This document shows, piece by piece, positions 1-11,538 of a stretch of 64,000 nt of DNA (position 1 is its first letter; each line of letters begins with the position of its first letter). Below the pieces are notes generated by a model. The model worked only from the letters and a program-made list of their open reading frames with translations, did not search any database and was not told the DNA's origin. The DNA is from Coniella vitis (lineage: Eukaryota > Ascomycota > Sordariomycetes > Diaporthales > Schizoparmaceae), in NCBI GenBank assembly GCA_011317545.1, contig WUJK01000011.1:573501-637500 (forward strand), written 5' to 3'. A program made the position numbers and the translations under genes.

Positions 1-2201
1 TCCGTTTTGCCGGTCTCGTGCATCGGCTGACCGGCGAAAATACTAGGCGAGGTAAAACGGACCTCATTCTCGAGGGTGTTCTTCGAGTCGAGAAGATGCT
101 TCGGCAGATGGGCGCCAGCATTGTCAGTATCACCGCCATTGGCTCATTTGGGCCGTCTTGATGACCAAGGCACGAATGTTAAGGCTTGGTTTTCTAGGAC
201 ACATCCCCGTCGCCGCACCGGCGGCAGTCTTTGCAGTTTCCCGTTGCTCTGCCCTCTGCTGAGCCACATGTGGCTGGATCTCCCTCTGCGGATACTCGAT
301 CTTACCAGATAACCCAGCAGCAACAGCAGAGCCCTCCGAGCGAGTCCCATCGGACGCCGTCCGAGTTATCTAGAAACGGGAACGGGAGCCTTGAAAATGC
401 TGTCCTTGACTCGATGCATACTTCGACCACGGAATCGGTTCTCCAATGGCCGCATTTCGATGTCTTCCAGTCCTTGCGCAACGACTATGTACCCATTTTT
501 GAGTTAGAACAGGCACGGTCGTCTGTACCGATTAAGCACATCTCCCTCTTGTACCCCCCGGTGTTAGATCAGGATATTGATGATATTCTCAAGGCATTCC
601 AGAGCCACGTCAATTTTTGGTATCCGACAATGTCCCGGAAACAAGTGGACAAGGTCCGCCTTATTGTCAAATGCTTGAACCCAGGGATTGCCGGCGAACA
701 CACTGTGCAAAGCTGCCTGGCGCTGTTGACAATGGCCCTCGGTTGTGCCAGCCAAGCGGTAGCTGGGCTCACCTCGGGTGCTAATCTCTCTGCCGCTCAA
801 GTCAAGATACGAGCTTCGTATAGAGAAACGGGTGACCTCTATTTTGACCATGCTTTGAAGAGATTGCATGTTGCACACATGGAACTGGGCTCGGAAGCAG
901 TTCAGTGCTTATTCTTTTCAGCGTGAGATTGACCTTGTTTGTGGCTATCCCGTACGTTGTTGTATGCTTATCTCAAACTATAGGTTGTACTTCGCTTTTC
1001 TGCGCCGTCCATTACAGGCTTGGGAGTATATCAATGCTGCTTCTGCGAAATGTCTCCTTCTGCTTTCTTACCGGCCCGTCGATGAAGCATCTGAGGACCA
1101 AGAGCGCATAAGGCGCATCTTCTGGTCATGCTATATCCTTGAAAGGTGATATTCCGAACTCTATGCATGAGGGTTCACATTTGTATGGCGTATCTCTCCA
1201 TCAAGAGCGGCGCGACAGGCTGAAAGCTAACCCCATTGTCCTTCATATTTGCTCCCTCTAGAGATAGTTGAGCTCACATCCTAACAACCTGCATTGTAGT
1301 GACTACCTAGCTGAGCTCTCTGCTCTTCCGCCCTCTGGTATCGCCCCGATCGAATCCTCCATTCCACTTCCTGGCGTTCTCCCCTATCCAACGCATCCCA
1401 TCGCCCTGCAAGGAGAACACTCGTCACTTTACTTCCTCGCTTGCATTTCCATGCGCCGGTTGCTGAATCGTGTCCATAACCTGCTCTACGCACGCAACGC
1501 AACGCTCGACTGGCGGCGCTTTCCGCCCGTCGTGGCCGAGCTGGACCACCAGCTCGATGAGTGGCGCGAGGTCTTACCTTCCGCCTTCAGCTTCACCGTC
1601 GATACGGCAGATGTGCAGACCGAGGCGGGCGCCTTCCTGCGGCAGCGGTACTTGACCTGTCGCAGCGTCATCTACCGGCCGTATCTGATGTGGATGTTGA
1701 GCGAGAGCAGCGCGGCCGAGAATCCGAGTGCACGAGAGGTTGAGGGGTGTCGCATGTGTCTTGACGCTTGTCTGCTGCATGTGCTGAACCTGAGGGGCTT
1801 TGCGCATACCGTATTGGTTGACACGTGGATATGTTCTCTATCGTAAGCAAAATGAAGACTGTCCTTTTCCTTTTGAACCATTACCACAATCATGCGGCTG
1901 TCTTGACGCCATACTGTCGGGTTGTCCTTACTAACCATCTCGCTTCACCAGTATGGCTGGTGCAATGCTCGTCCTTTTGGCCGCCTCCCGCATTCCACCT
2001 CTTCGCAACCTCATGCCTCCCTCCCTTCTCAATGCCGGCGCTCATCTCACCAAGTTACTCACGAGCTGGCAGCATATTATGGGGAGCCCAGACTCTCCGA
2101 GTGTGAATCAAGCCGTGCGAGTCATTGGCGAGGCGGACGGCTTCATTAAACAGGTTTTTGCAGCAGGGGATATGCTCGCGTTGTCGGAGGGGAATGTTTA
2201 A
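1..2201 (+). CDS. Zn2Cys6-type fungal transcription factor, 5'-truncated by the window edge
   Basis: Probable nuclear regulator of the fungal-specific transcription factor family. The first exon is open from base 3 and encodes a linker/coiled-coil-like stretch (LEGVLRVEKMLRQMGA), as follows a Zn2Cys6 domain; the zinc cluster itself would lie left of the window. Exons: 3 to about 122, 198-922, 984-1145, 1300-1842, 1952-2201. The last three junctions were checked for phase; the first donor is uncertain. The middle-homology region is recognisable: YFAFLRRPLQAWEYI, then RIRRIFWSCYILESDYLAEL across the 1146-1299 intron, then the RQRYLTCRSVIYRPYL helix. A Gln/Ser-rich linker lies at about 310-370. 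It ends SEGNV-stop. It converges on the RBR gene. Target genes cannot be inferred. Confidence 0.85.
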
Positions 2202-3024
2202 AACGAAGGTGAGCGAGCCTGCTTGTACGAGCAACACGCTTTACCAACTCTGGGCTGTGAGAGAATTGCACTTTTTCATCCTTATCATATAGATTGTAGT
2301 GTTGATAAAAGTGTCTTTGATAGTTGCGGCTGCATTGCAAGAAGGAGGAGTTTAGTTTCCACCACGTGAGGTGTTCTGGCGTTGTGATGCAAGTCATTAA
2401 AAAAAAAATGTGGACGAAGAATTCATCGTCAGTATTGCATTCAACCTATCATACTTGCCCGCCTCATATTGAATGATCGGGATCTAGATGGATGACAACT
2501 GCGAACCGAACGACCGTTTTGATAATCTCTCAATACGCGCCACAAGTGGACGGCGCGCAAATGCAAAGCAGTATTCTTCCATCCTTTTTTTCTCACCCCC
2601 ATCGCGTTTCCTTTCCATCAATTCGACCAATTCGACTAGCGGACCCTTCAGAACGATCAGGCTAAAATCTCGAAAGCTTCAAGTTCTTTTCTTGCTCAAC
2701 CACTCAGATGCGCCGTAGCCCGAATGACTCCCATCAAAACCGTCACCGCCACCCTAAATGACACGAATTCGAAACCCCAACCCAATTGCCTTGACAAAAT
2801 GTTGCCCCAACGTCTCTCTCCGAGAGGAGTGGTGGCCGCACATATACGACAAGCTCGGAAACTGACAAGCCGTGCCGTGCACACACGAGAGTACACTGAG
2901 GCATCACGGTTCAAGCAACAGCCGCATACATTTCAATGCTTCCGGCAACACTGCGCCACTCATGCTCGTTCCGAAAGACACCGTGCCGTTCATGTGGCGG
3001 TGGAAAGGTGTGGCCGAGGTTGTG
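2202..3024. other. Intergenic, convergent 3' flanks
   Basis: This gap separates the ends of the transcription factor (plus) and the RBR ligase (minus). It holds short A-runs (2400-2408) and T-rich stretches. Short open frames at 2488-3161 have no recognisable domain, and the last one runs antisense into the RBR 3' exon. I see no gene here. Confidence 0.6.
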
Positions 3025-3389
3025 TTAGTCGCCGGTGGCGTTGCCAGTGGCGCGCTGCTCCAGGAGACCCTCAACAGCGTGGCTGTTATCCTGCGTCCTG
3101 GGCCGCAGGCCACGCGCGGCAAGGTGTCCCTGCACTAACATGTCCTGGCCACCATCGATAAGCGGGCGGGCTAGGGGTACCTCGGGGAGACCGACAACAG
3201 CTGCATTCTGATGGGCATTGAGGTGAGGATTGGCGTGAGCCACGGGCGGGGCAGCGTGGACCTGGTTGGGATAGGGCGGGACGTCGTAGAGGGGCAGGTG
3301 AGGACGGTGGGGGAGGTCATAGAAGACCGGTCGGGGCAGGTGTAGGAGACCTTGGAGGAGATGATGGAGCTGGATTTGGGGGTGGCGGT

Positions 3390-3426
<37 letters not shown>

Positions 3427-4765
3427 AGCTGGGACGAGGAGCTGAGCCGCGGTGGTGGTCCAGGCGCAGGAGCAGGTCTTCCAGGGTGCACCACAGCGGT
3501 AGCAGAATTCAGCACCACAGCGACAAGCTAGAGGGGGGTTTCCAAGAAGAGGAGAAAGTCAGCACATCTGCGTTGCTCGGCGCCCTGAAGGAGAGTCCAT
3601 GGTAATGCCCTCAAGCTCCGGAAGTAAGGAAGAGTCGGAAACTGGAGGGAGGAGAGCTGAAGAAGAAAAAGGATCAGAAAAGAAAGAAGAGTAAAGACGT
3701 ACTGATGTGGTTACAACCGAAGTGTAACTCAACAAACACCCCACAAGACTGGCACTTTGTCCAGCCCTCGGCAGCCGCAAGCTTAGCCACGAGCTCATCA
3801 CCACCATCCCGCACACAATCGCCCTCGTGCCAGGCAGCCTTGCAATCGGCGCAGGTGGCAGAAACGCACGAGGTGCAGATTCCAACGCCATCGCGGATCA
3901 TGTAGGACGGGATGAAGGCGTTGCAATCCGCAGCACGGCAGTAGAGCGGGTTGGGGTCCTCCTTCTCCGCAACGCGGAGGAGGAAAGCCTCAAAGAGTGA
4001 GTCGTTGAGCAGGGCGCGAAGCTCGCGGTTGTAAATCTTGTCGTCGGCGGAGATGGCCTCGATGGCTTTGACGAAGGCGGCCCTGTCGGAGTCGTCATCG
4101 GCCGAGGTGAAGACTTCCTCGGGCGTCGGGAGCTTGAAGAGAGTCTTCTTGCAGCAGCGAGGTGGGTACATCGTCTCGTCTTTGATGGAGAGCTTGACCA
4201 TCTCCCGGACGCAGGTGCGGCAATGGAAGTGGCCGCAGACAGCGACCAGCATGTCTGAAATTAGGACGGTGTCGCAGCAGCTGGTGCACTCTTTCTTGAT
4301 ACGGCGCGGCAACGGCTTGTAGTAGCCGTCGGCAACCTCGCCGCCAACACCGCCGTAGTTGTCAGTGTGGAGGTTAGGACCATCAGCAGCCAGGTGGCAC
4401 TCGTGCTGGTGCTGGTTTTCTTCGACGGCCTGGTTGCCGCCGACACCGCTTGGACCGTCAGCTGAACCAAGAGTATGGGTTTGAGATTGTCCTGGAGCTT
4501 CCTCTGCAAGGCGAGCGCCATTGACCTCCTCGAGCTCGGTCTTAGGGCTGTTGATGGGCAACTGAAGATCGTTCACCTCGTCTCCGCCGTGTTCGCTGCC
4601 ATGGTTATTGGGGATGGCAGCGACTCGTTCGAAGGGTTCAGCGGCGTCATCTAAGTCAAGTTGGGCGATGAGACGTGCGATATGCTCATCCATACCGCCG
4701 TCATAAGCTGCGAACACGGCCATGATGCTTGGAGTGCCTTGCGAGGGTTCAAAGAGAAGAGCCAC
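3025..4765 (-). CDS. RBR (RING1-IBR-RING2) E3 ubiquitin ligase with C-terminal polyQ
   Basis: Predicted ubiquitin-protein ligase of the RING-between-RING family, which passes ubiquitin through a RING2 cysteine. Exon 1 is 4765-3703, exon 2 is 3527-3025, and the intron is 3528-3702 (175 nt). Splicing joins GCNHI to TCRCGAEFCYRCG, completing RING2; reading through the intron loses it. RING1 has CTSC, CGHFHCRTC and a CC pair. The IBR has YCRAADC, CTSC, CADC and a final C. RING2 starts CQSCGVF, and the Cys in GCNHI is the expected catalytic residue. The N-terminal 150 residues are acidic and low in complexity. The C-terminal tail carries 11 consecutive Gln (CAG codons, 3394-3426), then a His/Pro-rich region. 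The protein is about 521 aa from this Met; Met15 or Met25 are alternative starts. Confidence 0.9.
3394..3426. repeat. (CTG/CAG)11 microsatellite in RBR coding exon
   Basis: Eleven perfect CTG units on the plus strand read as CAG (Gln) in the minus-strand RBR gene. Being in frame, length changes would alter only the polyQ length. Confidence 0.95.
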
Positions 4766-6424
4766 GAAAAGGCCGCGGGAAGTTTAGCTCAGACACAAGC
4801 TTCTAAGAAGAAAGAAGAAGGGAAAGAGAGTAGGAGGAAGAAAAGAAATGTCAGCCGCGCCCGTCTTGTAACTCTTGCGAGCAAGAGTTGCAAGAAGCGA
4901 TGGATGGATGAGGCTTGACGGTAAATGAAGCGCGGTAACGAACGGACCCGCAAAGCTGGTGGAAGGAAGGAGGAGCAGGAGAAAGCTTTTGAAAGTGGGA
5001 GCAAGGAAAAAAGGTTTGCTTTTGAAAAGAAATGTGTGTGCCCTGTGGGAGTTCATCTTGAGAGGAGGGAGGACGGCGATGTTGGCGAGTTTTTTTTGGG
5101 GGGGCGGGGTGCACGACGGCTTTGGGCATATCAACTTGGTGTTGGGCTTTCACGACGCTGGTAGGATCATGGGGTCCATCTGACTACCAAGCTGATAGCA
5201 GGCTTGGGAGGAGAAGACAAACAGCTGGAGACCTCTCGGGTTGAATCAGTGCTTCGTCAAGACTGCTCTTTATGGTATCGGTGGTGTAGAGGAGACTAGC
5301 TTGGAGTTCGAACATGGCTAATAGGATGGACGTGATATGGCAAGCTAGAGGAAGAGAATATCTATTCTGTTTGTTCTATGGAGAGGCATTATTTCTGTTT
5401 CTATACCGCATTTCAGTGACCACAATAACATAAAGCAATCTCTGTGGGTTCTTAGGAGAGCAACTTCGATATCGTGAGGCAGTGCTTATTGACATCAACA
5501 TGTAGTTGTCTTCTGCTGTTGCTTCAACTCTGCCTACAAGTCCAAGAGCATGTAATCTCTTGGCAATGTTTGGTACAATTATCAACAAAGAATTACTTTG
5601 TGAGTGATCAGACTAAGTAGTCACTCCATCCCTTTTCAAACATAAGCATTCGTCAACAATAGGCCTTCCCAAGTTTTGAGAGTCCAAGTTGTGGAAGTTG
5701 TGGATAACTTTGTACATATGCTGTTCCTTTTTGACTTGAGAGTACGCCAAGTAATGTAGAAAATGGAAATATCCGCCTACTACCAGAAATGAAATGACCA
5801 CCAGACAGGTTTCAAGGAGTGGAACGTCCTTTATACGCGTAAATAATGCTCCGAATCTTCTTATTGCAAAAGGTCCGCCGTAACACTTGGACGGCACTTA
5901 TAAAAGCCAAGGCGTATCCTCAAACGGTAGACTAGGGCATTGGACGTCTGGAAGGGTGCGAAAGTTTCTGAAACACATCGCAAGCTTTCCTCGTTCGTTG
6001 ACTGTGGCCTTGCTTCAGCACTGAAACACTCGTAGTTGCGATTGGCTCTTGTATACAAACACGCTATGTCATTCTCCTTTCCGCAGATTCGATTCGCCAA
6101 GGAGTTGCAGGACACCACCGCAGCCAAAGTCTTGCAACTGTCCCCTTGCACCATTCTAGAAGCAAGTTGTTCAGACGTTCAAAGCATAAGCATAACTTGG
6201 TTTCACTTTCCCAGGTGCAAGAGTAAAACAATCCGCTTCTGTGGCTTAGAGCTCCTGAATGCCATTTCTGCTACTACCTCGAAGACCAAGCGTTCTTTTC
6301 AAAATTTCATATATCTTCGACTTCATATCCTCTTTCAATACTCTCAGGCTGTGCCTAGTTTCCCATGTTTCTGTTATCCAAGCCTGGAAAACCACCGATC
6401 CTCTCAAACTCTAGGTCTCTCACA
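4766..6424. other. Divergent promoter region between RBR and cutinase genes
   Basis: A 1.66-kb gap upstream of both the RBR gene (minus) and the cutinase (plus). Bases 4800-5000 are purine-rich on the plus strand, so pyrimidine-rich as the RBR leader, a usual fungal promoter trait. From 5380 to 6000 it is AT-richer. A short minus frame at 5613-5897 with one hydrophobic segment starts only at a non-ATG codon and resembles nothing I know. No gene is called. Confidence 0.5.
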
Positions 6425-7315
6425 ATGTTAACCTCCATGCTCCTCAGTGCTCTAGTCGCAAGCGTTGCCGCACAAAACACAACATGCGTCTCCGGCAACG
6501 CAGTCCATATGATCATTGCGCGCGCAAGCCTCGAAGCTCCGGGTCCAGGTGTCATAGGCCAAGTGGCTACACAAGTCGCGCAGCAACTTCCCGGCTCAGA
6601 CATGGTCTCCGTCGTCTACCCAGCCACAATTGAGAACTACACCACCTCTGAAAACCTGGGCGTGGTCGCCATGAACCAGCTTGTCATGGACTATGCGAGC
6701 CGCTGCCCGAGCAGCAAGATGGTCTTGATGGGCTACTCGCAGGGCGCACAAGTTACTGCCGATGTGTTGTGTGGGCGATCAGATGGCGCTACGTTCAACA
6801 TGACGCAGGCTGCGCCGACGACGATCACGGATAAAGTTGCTGCTGTGGTGCTAATGGGGGATCCGTCCAAGGCTACCAGTGAGACCTTCTTGCAGGGAAC
6901 TTCAACACAAAACGGAGTAGGTTCCCCCAAGGTTTTGGTTCTGTTGATTGAGTACAAGTACAATAAGTTAACAGCATCCAACTACCAGATCTTTCCACGC
7001 CAGAATATAGCGGGCTGCGACACCGTCGCTAATCGAATGGTGTCGTACTGCAATGCGGGCGATACTTTTTGCGACTCGGGAAATAGCTTGCAGGTTCATC
7101 TCAGCTATGTCCAGAACAACGGATCTTCTGCAGTCAGCTTCATCCTCGGTCAGGTGAAGGGTGGTACTGCTGGCGGTGAAGCAGCTGCTGGGGCTAGTGC
7201 AGTGGCGGCCAAGGCCAAGGCAAATATGGCTTTCGGTTTTGTTGCCGGGGAGAGTAGAGGTTGGAATGTAGTAGCTGGAGTTGTGGCGGTCAGTCTTGGA
7301 ATTTCGTTGCTTTGA
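6425..7315 (+). CDS. Cutinase-family (CE5) serine esterase with hydrophobic C-terminal tail
   Basis: Secreted esterase of the cutinase/acetylxylan esterase family (alpha/beta hydrolase). The start chosen is the ATG at 6425, giving a clean signal peptide MLTSMLLSALVASVAAQ; an in-frame upstream ATG-less extension would bury it. Ser105 lies in GYSQG (6731-6745). The Asp is in CNAGDTFC and the His in VHLSYV, completing the triad, with conserved cysteines. A 72-nt intron at 6917-6988 (gtaggt...taccag, branch ttaac) has no stop and is a multiple of three, so the gene looks intronless. Removing it restores the family-like NGIFPRQNIAGC and gives about 272 aa. The C-terminus (WNVVAGVVAVSLGISLL) is a hydrophobic tail after a small-residue region, consistent with GPI anchoring. 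Confidence 0.9.
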   Translation: MLTSMLLSALVASVAAQNTTCVSGNAVHMIIARASLEAPGPGVIGQVATQVAQQLPGSDMVSVVYPATIENYTTSENLGVVAMNQLVMDYASRCPSSKMVLMGYSQGAQVTADVLCGRSDGATFNMTQAAPTTITDKVAAVVLMGDPSKATSETFLQGTSTQNGVGSPKVLVLLIEYKYNKLTASNYQIFPRQNIAGCDTVANRMVSYCNAGDTFCDSGNSLQVHLSYVQNNGSSAVSFILGQVKGGTAGGEAAAGASAVAAKAKANMAFGFVAGESRGWNVVAGVVAVSLGISLL

Positions 7316-7705
7316 GGTAGAGAGACCCCGAGGCCTTTTTTCTTTCTCCTATCCAGTATTAGCGTGTATTCTTGAAAGAATCATTAATACCACTTATATA
7401 ACCTTGCAAATCGAATTGACCGTCTTGCTATCCACTCAATGTAGAGTCTACTGTAGATATGTCTCAATCGGATGACAACCCTTGGAATAATATCAAGATA
7501 CCTGTACGCCTGTTTAAAATTCTCCTACTGCGCCAAACATAACAACGATATCACTTGATTTCCGTGGCCCATGTCAAAAGCACCAAACAGTTTCCAACGA
7601 CCTATTCGTACCTATTCACACCGAATCCACCGTCTGTACCTTCAGGCTCGAGCCACTAAGCCCTGTCGTCTCGCTCGAGTCCCAGTCGGTAATTTGCAGT
7701 CAGGA

Positions 7706-8200
7706 TCACCACCTTCTTTCTCCGGCAGCCCCTTCCCATGAAGTGTCGTCCATGGCGATCTGTAGCTGCAATTGCTGCAATAAAGCCCAGTGGATGCCCT
7801 CATCTTCGCGCATCCGTCTGTTGATTCGTCCTTGCTCCATCCATGCATCCGAGACCGACGCGAGAATTTGGACCTCTGAGCGAAGCTGTTGTCTGGTTTG
7901 TATGAGTAGAAGAGGATGGATGTTGAAGAACCAAGTGCCTCTTGGAGGTGGAGGGGCAAAATGAGAAGGCATAACTAGTTGCTCATCTCTCAAGCGTACT
8001 TTGAAGGAGATTGTTGATGTGTCTGTGGCCCTATGATTCGTTGTCTGTGTGCAGTTCGCTTGCGGCTTGCTTCTCGATGTCATTGCGCCTGCTACGTATG
8101 ATACACGGTACGGAGAGCCCTGTATCGGTTGAGGCTCAGTCATGCTCATGCCGTTCATAGGCAGTGGTATTTCGGATTGCAATGTCTGCTGGAGGTGCAT
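7706..8200 (-). CDS. Doubtful hypothetical protein
   Basis: An open frame of about 164 codons starts at an ATG at 8200. The frame stays open upstream to 8314 but without an ATG. The protein has a Pro stretch (APPPPRGTW), then a Gln/Arg-rich C-terminal half with an amphipathic look (LLQQLQLQIAMDD). A splice-acceptor-like ttacaagagcag lies just upstream on the minus strand, so this could be a 3' exon of a longer gene. I recognise no domain. It could equally be a chance frame. Confidence 0.3.
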   Translation of the reverse strand: MHLQQTLQSEIPLPMNGMSMTEPQPIQGSPYRVSYVAGAMTSRSKPQANCTQTTNHRATDTSTISFKVRLRDEQLVMPSHFAPPPPRGTWFFNIHPLLLIQTRQQLRSEVQILASVSDAWMEQGRINRRMREDEGIHWALLQQLQLQIAMDDTSWEGAAGERRW

Positions 8201-9162
8201 CCATGAAATACAAGCCGCCTGATATCCCCAAGAGTCTGCTCTTGTAAACAGAGACCAAAATCTAAGAAGAACATTTGCCAGATGACCGGTAAGGAGACAC
8301 CTTGTCTCGAGCAACGATGGTTTGTTGCCAGATCTGAGTCTTGGTCATAGGAGGATAAAGAACCGTGTTATTATATATCAAAAAATCTGCCAAGGACACT
8401 GATTTTGTTTGCTTATTTAGATGACCAACCGGTCAGCAGAATCCATTATTCAGTGGGTATAAGAAGCCTTGAATATTAAACTGCTGAGGGCTCTGTATGG
8501 AGCTTTTATCTCAACCTTGTGCTTCCAGGCATCTTAGGTGTCAAAACATGAAGGTTATATTCAACCAAGCTTGTACTTTTAGGCTTTTGAGAACTAAGAG
8601 TGAAATATAATCAATATTGGAATAGAAACAAAGCAGGTAGCCGAGGTGGTAAAGAGTCTTGTGCGGCTGGTGCTGTGGTGAATTAGTCAAGGTATCATCA
8701 CACTTGATTGACTGGATTGCCAGATTGAAAGCGCCCGGTCATCATGGCAGTCTTCCAACACCCTTTTTGCCACGTTTTGAAAGACTAATCTTGTGTTTAT
8801 AGCTCCTTTTTTGGGCTCAAACAAGTGAAAGAGCGAGCGGCGTCGTTGACAGGGTTAGGGGTGACAGCAGTGTGAAGACAGTGGCATCAAGAGATAAGCA
8901 ACAATGTTTTACTGTCAGACTGTGTGCGTACTAGTACCTCCAGCGTTGATCGAACGAGTATACGCAACGATTCAGGAAATGCAACGTCATTCGAGGAATG
9001 CTTTGTTGTACTTTGTCAAACTTGGAGTCTTTGTCTCGGTCTCAATTACCGATGACAGTGTGCGGCTTTGTGTTTCAATGCTGAAACGCTGCAAAATCCT
9101 TTTTCCTCCCCGCCGGTTCTGGTTCTAGGCCTCGGACCGCCTGTGGAGATGCTTGTCACTGG

Positions 9163-9190
9163 CAGTAGCAGCAGCAGCGGCGGCGGCGGC
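9163..9190. repeat. CAG/CGG trinucleotide run
   Basis: Short imperfect trinucleotide run, CAG units passing into CGG units, in the putative 5' leader of the ZIP transporter gene. Confidence 0.8.
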
Positions 9191-9396
9191 TTACCGGCTA
9201 CCGAATCCATTTCTCGCATCTAAATCCGTATAGCTGTTACTCTATCCCTTTCCCTCCACCCATCAACCCAAAACCTTCGTTTTGCTTTCTACTGTTGCAA
9301 TTGATTGGATACCTCTCCAGCAGAAAGACTGCGCAATCGACAAAAAGGATGTCATAAGACCATTGCGGTTGGTTTGGGCGAGTATAATACGCCAAC

Positions 9397-10946
9397 ATGG
9401 GAGACTCCTCCGGCCCTGGCCGCAGCCGAGGACACGGTATGTCCTTGTATAGTACTCAGAGTCCTCTACCCGTGCGACGCATTGGACCTGGTATACTAAC
9501 CTCTCTCTGCGGCCGTGCCAGACTATACAATCTCTTCGCTCTCGACCGATGTCCTGCTGGCAGAATTGGCGAAGCGCCAATCCGGCACCGAGCGACCAAG
9601 TTGCGGCTCTGGCAAGCAAGGCGCATACGACACACCCCTCCATGTCTTCGCCTTGGTTCTGATATTAGCTTTGAGCACTTTGGGTATGTCCCCCCTCCAC
9701 CAGCTGTCCGGATATATCTTGTCAAGAAATGTCTCTAAGCTCTGACCTGATCGTTTGTATCTCTGCAGCCTGCGGTTTCCCTCTGATATCCAGCCAGTCG
9801 CGCGGTCGCCGTCAAAGCCGCATCGTCTTTTATTGCCAGCACTTTGGCACCGGCGTCCTGACAGCCACCGCGTTCGTCCACCTGCTGCCGACAGCCTTTA
9901 CCGCCTTGACCGACCCATGCCTCCCATACTTCTTTAGCGAGGGCTACCAACCCCTGCCGGGGCTGATTGCCATGGCGTCGGCGCTCATAGTTGTAGGACT
10001 CGAGTCCTATCTGACGACGAGAGGCGCTGGACACTCGCACACACACCACACAGAGTGGCAAGAGGAGGACACTTCCAGCAGTGAAGATCTGGGATCAAGA
10101 ATGCACCGAGAGAATGGCGCTACGCGCAGTATGGCCAATCGGCGCGGATCGAGGCCTGAGGATCTCCAGCTGGACGGCGATAGCGAGAGCAGGGGGCTGA
10201 TGAGTGGCATCTCACCTTTGCCAGAGGCCACGCCGACGCTGCCGATGAATGGCAAGGCTAAGAGCGTGGACAGAGACGTGCGTGACAAGGCGTTTGCCAG
10301 TGCAGACGATGACGACGACAGGGAATCAATGGAACTAGATCTTCATCCAGACGACGAGGACCATCATAATCATAACCACTACGAGATGCGTGGCCTCACC
10401 GAGCCAACTACGCCCAAAAGCCCCGGAACGCCTCACATCCCAACTCCGGACGAGCGCAAGCGCTTGATGCTACAGTGCCTGCTCCTCGAAGCCGGCATCC
10501 TATTCCACAGCGTCTTTATCGGCATGGCCATCTCGGTCGCCACAGGCCCACCATTTGTCGTTTTCCTCATTGCCATCGCCTTCCACCAGACATTCGAAGG
10601 GCTCGCTCTGGGATCCCGCATCGCAGCGCTGCACTTCCCCCGGTCTTCGCTCCGGCCGTGGCTCATGGTGCTCGCATATGGAACGACGACACCACTCGGT
10701 CAGGCAATTGGGTTGGTGGTGCACAGGTTCTATGATCCGCAAAGCCAGACAGGCTTGTTGATGGTCGGTGTAATGAATGCGATTTCCAGTGGACTTTTGC
10801 TGTTCGCAGGCCTGGTGCAGTTGCTTGCTGAGGACTTTTTGACGGAAAAGAGCTACAAGACGCTGAAGGGAAAGAGGAGGTTGAATGCATTCATGTCCGT
10901 GGTGGGAGGTGCGGCGCTCATGGCCGCTGTGGGCGCTTTTGCATAG
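9397..10946 (+). CDS. ZIP-family zinc transporter (Zrt-like)
   Basis: Membrane transporter expected to bring Zn2+ into the cytosol. Exons are 9397-9436, 9522-9683 and 9769-10946. Both introns are 85 nt; the first has a ctaac branch site at about 9495. The joins give LSTL-ACGFPL, and the protein is 459 aa. Family marks: FGTGVLTATAFVHLLPTAF early; a long variable cytosolic loop with two His-rich patches (HSHTHH and HHNHNHYE) separated by an acidic Asp run; then the signature FHSVFIGMAISV and AIAFHQTFEGLALGSRIA with its metal-site His and Glu. The end GGAALMAAVGAFA is typical. The luminal N-terminus contains CGSG. Plasma-membrane location is likely, but a vacuolar ZIP cannot be excluded. Confidence 0.93.
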
Positions 10947-11501
10947 CCCTTCTTATCGAGGGATAGAAATGAGTATAGGCACGCGAATCAAAAATTGAAA
11001 CTCAGCGTTTGAAGATGGTGACTTTGCTTCTTGATGTGCTATTATCCGCATTGACACGATCAAGGATGAGCGCCGTGGGCCATTACTTGGTACCTACATG
11101 ATACATATTACAGATTCAGCTCGTGCTCTTGCGCCATTCGCAATCATACGCAAAGCCATTAATAGGGTGGCCTTGGAGCATCACCGGGGATATCGAAGTT
11201 GGAGAGTTGATCCGACGCGTGATAGTAATGTTTTCTGGTGGATTTGTATCAAACAAATCACATCCTGTGCGGTAGCATAGAGGTCAGTGAGAGACTTAGC
11301 CTATCGAGGGATTGCAACACTCTCCGACCCTTCATAATAAGAATTGTCATTTTGCAAGGCCGTCTAACATACAACTTATGGCCAACCGAAGCGAGTGTGT
11401 CTGCACGCCTGGACTAGGAGACCCTGAACAATTACTCCCAGAATAAAAAAGAAAAGCAAGAAAAAAAATATTGTACCCCTATATAGCGAATCCCCCCACC
11501 C

Positions 11502-11538
11502 CCAACCAACCAACCAACCCAAAAAAAAAAAAAAAAAA
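11502..11538. repeat. (CCAA)n plus A18 tract
   Basis: Tetranucleotide CCAA units run directly into an uninterrupted run of 18 A. It is simple-sequence DNA in intergenic space. Confidence 0.9.

Larger units (their letters stand above)
7316..9396. other. Mostly intergenic, with one weak minus-strand candidate
   Basis: Apart from the doubtful gene at 7706-8200, this 2-kb gap shows only AT-rich sequence (8340-8900) and the ZIP leader. A trinucleotide run (CAG then CGG units) lies at 9163-9190 in the presumed 5' UTR of the ZIP gene. A 74-codon plus frame at 8904-9128 has no recognisable feature. Confidence 0.5.

Noticed and set aside
5613..5897. Small minus-strand membrane-protein-like frame
   Set aside because: Begins at a non-ATG codon, sits in AT-rich promoter DNA and matches nothing I recognise.
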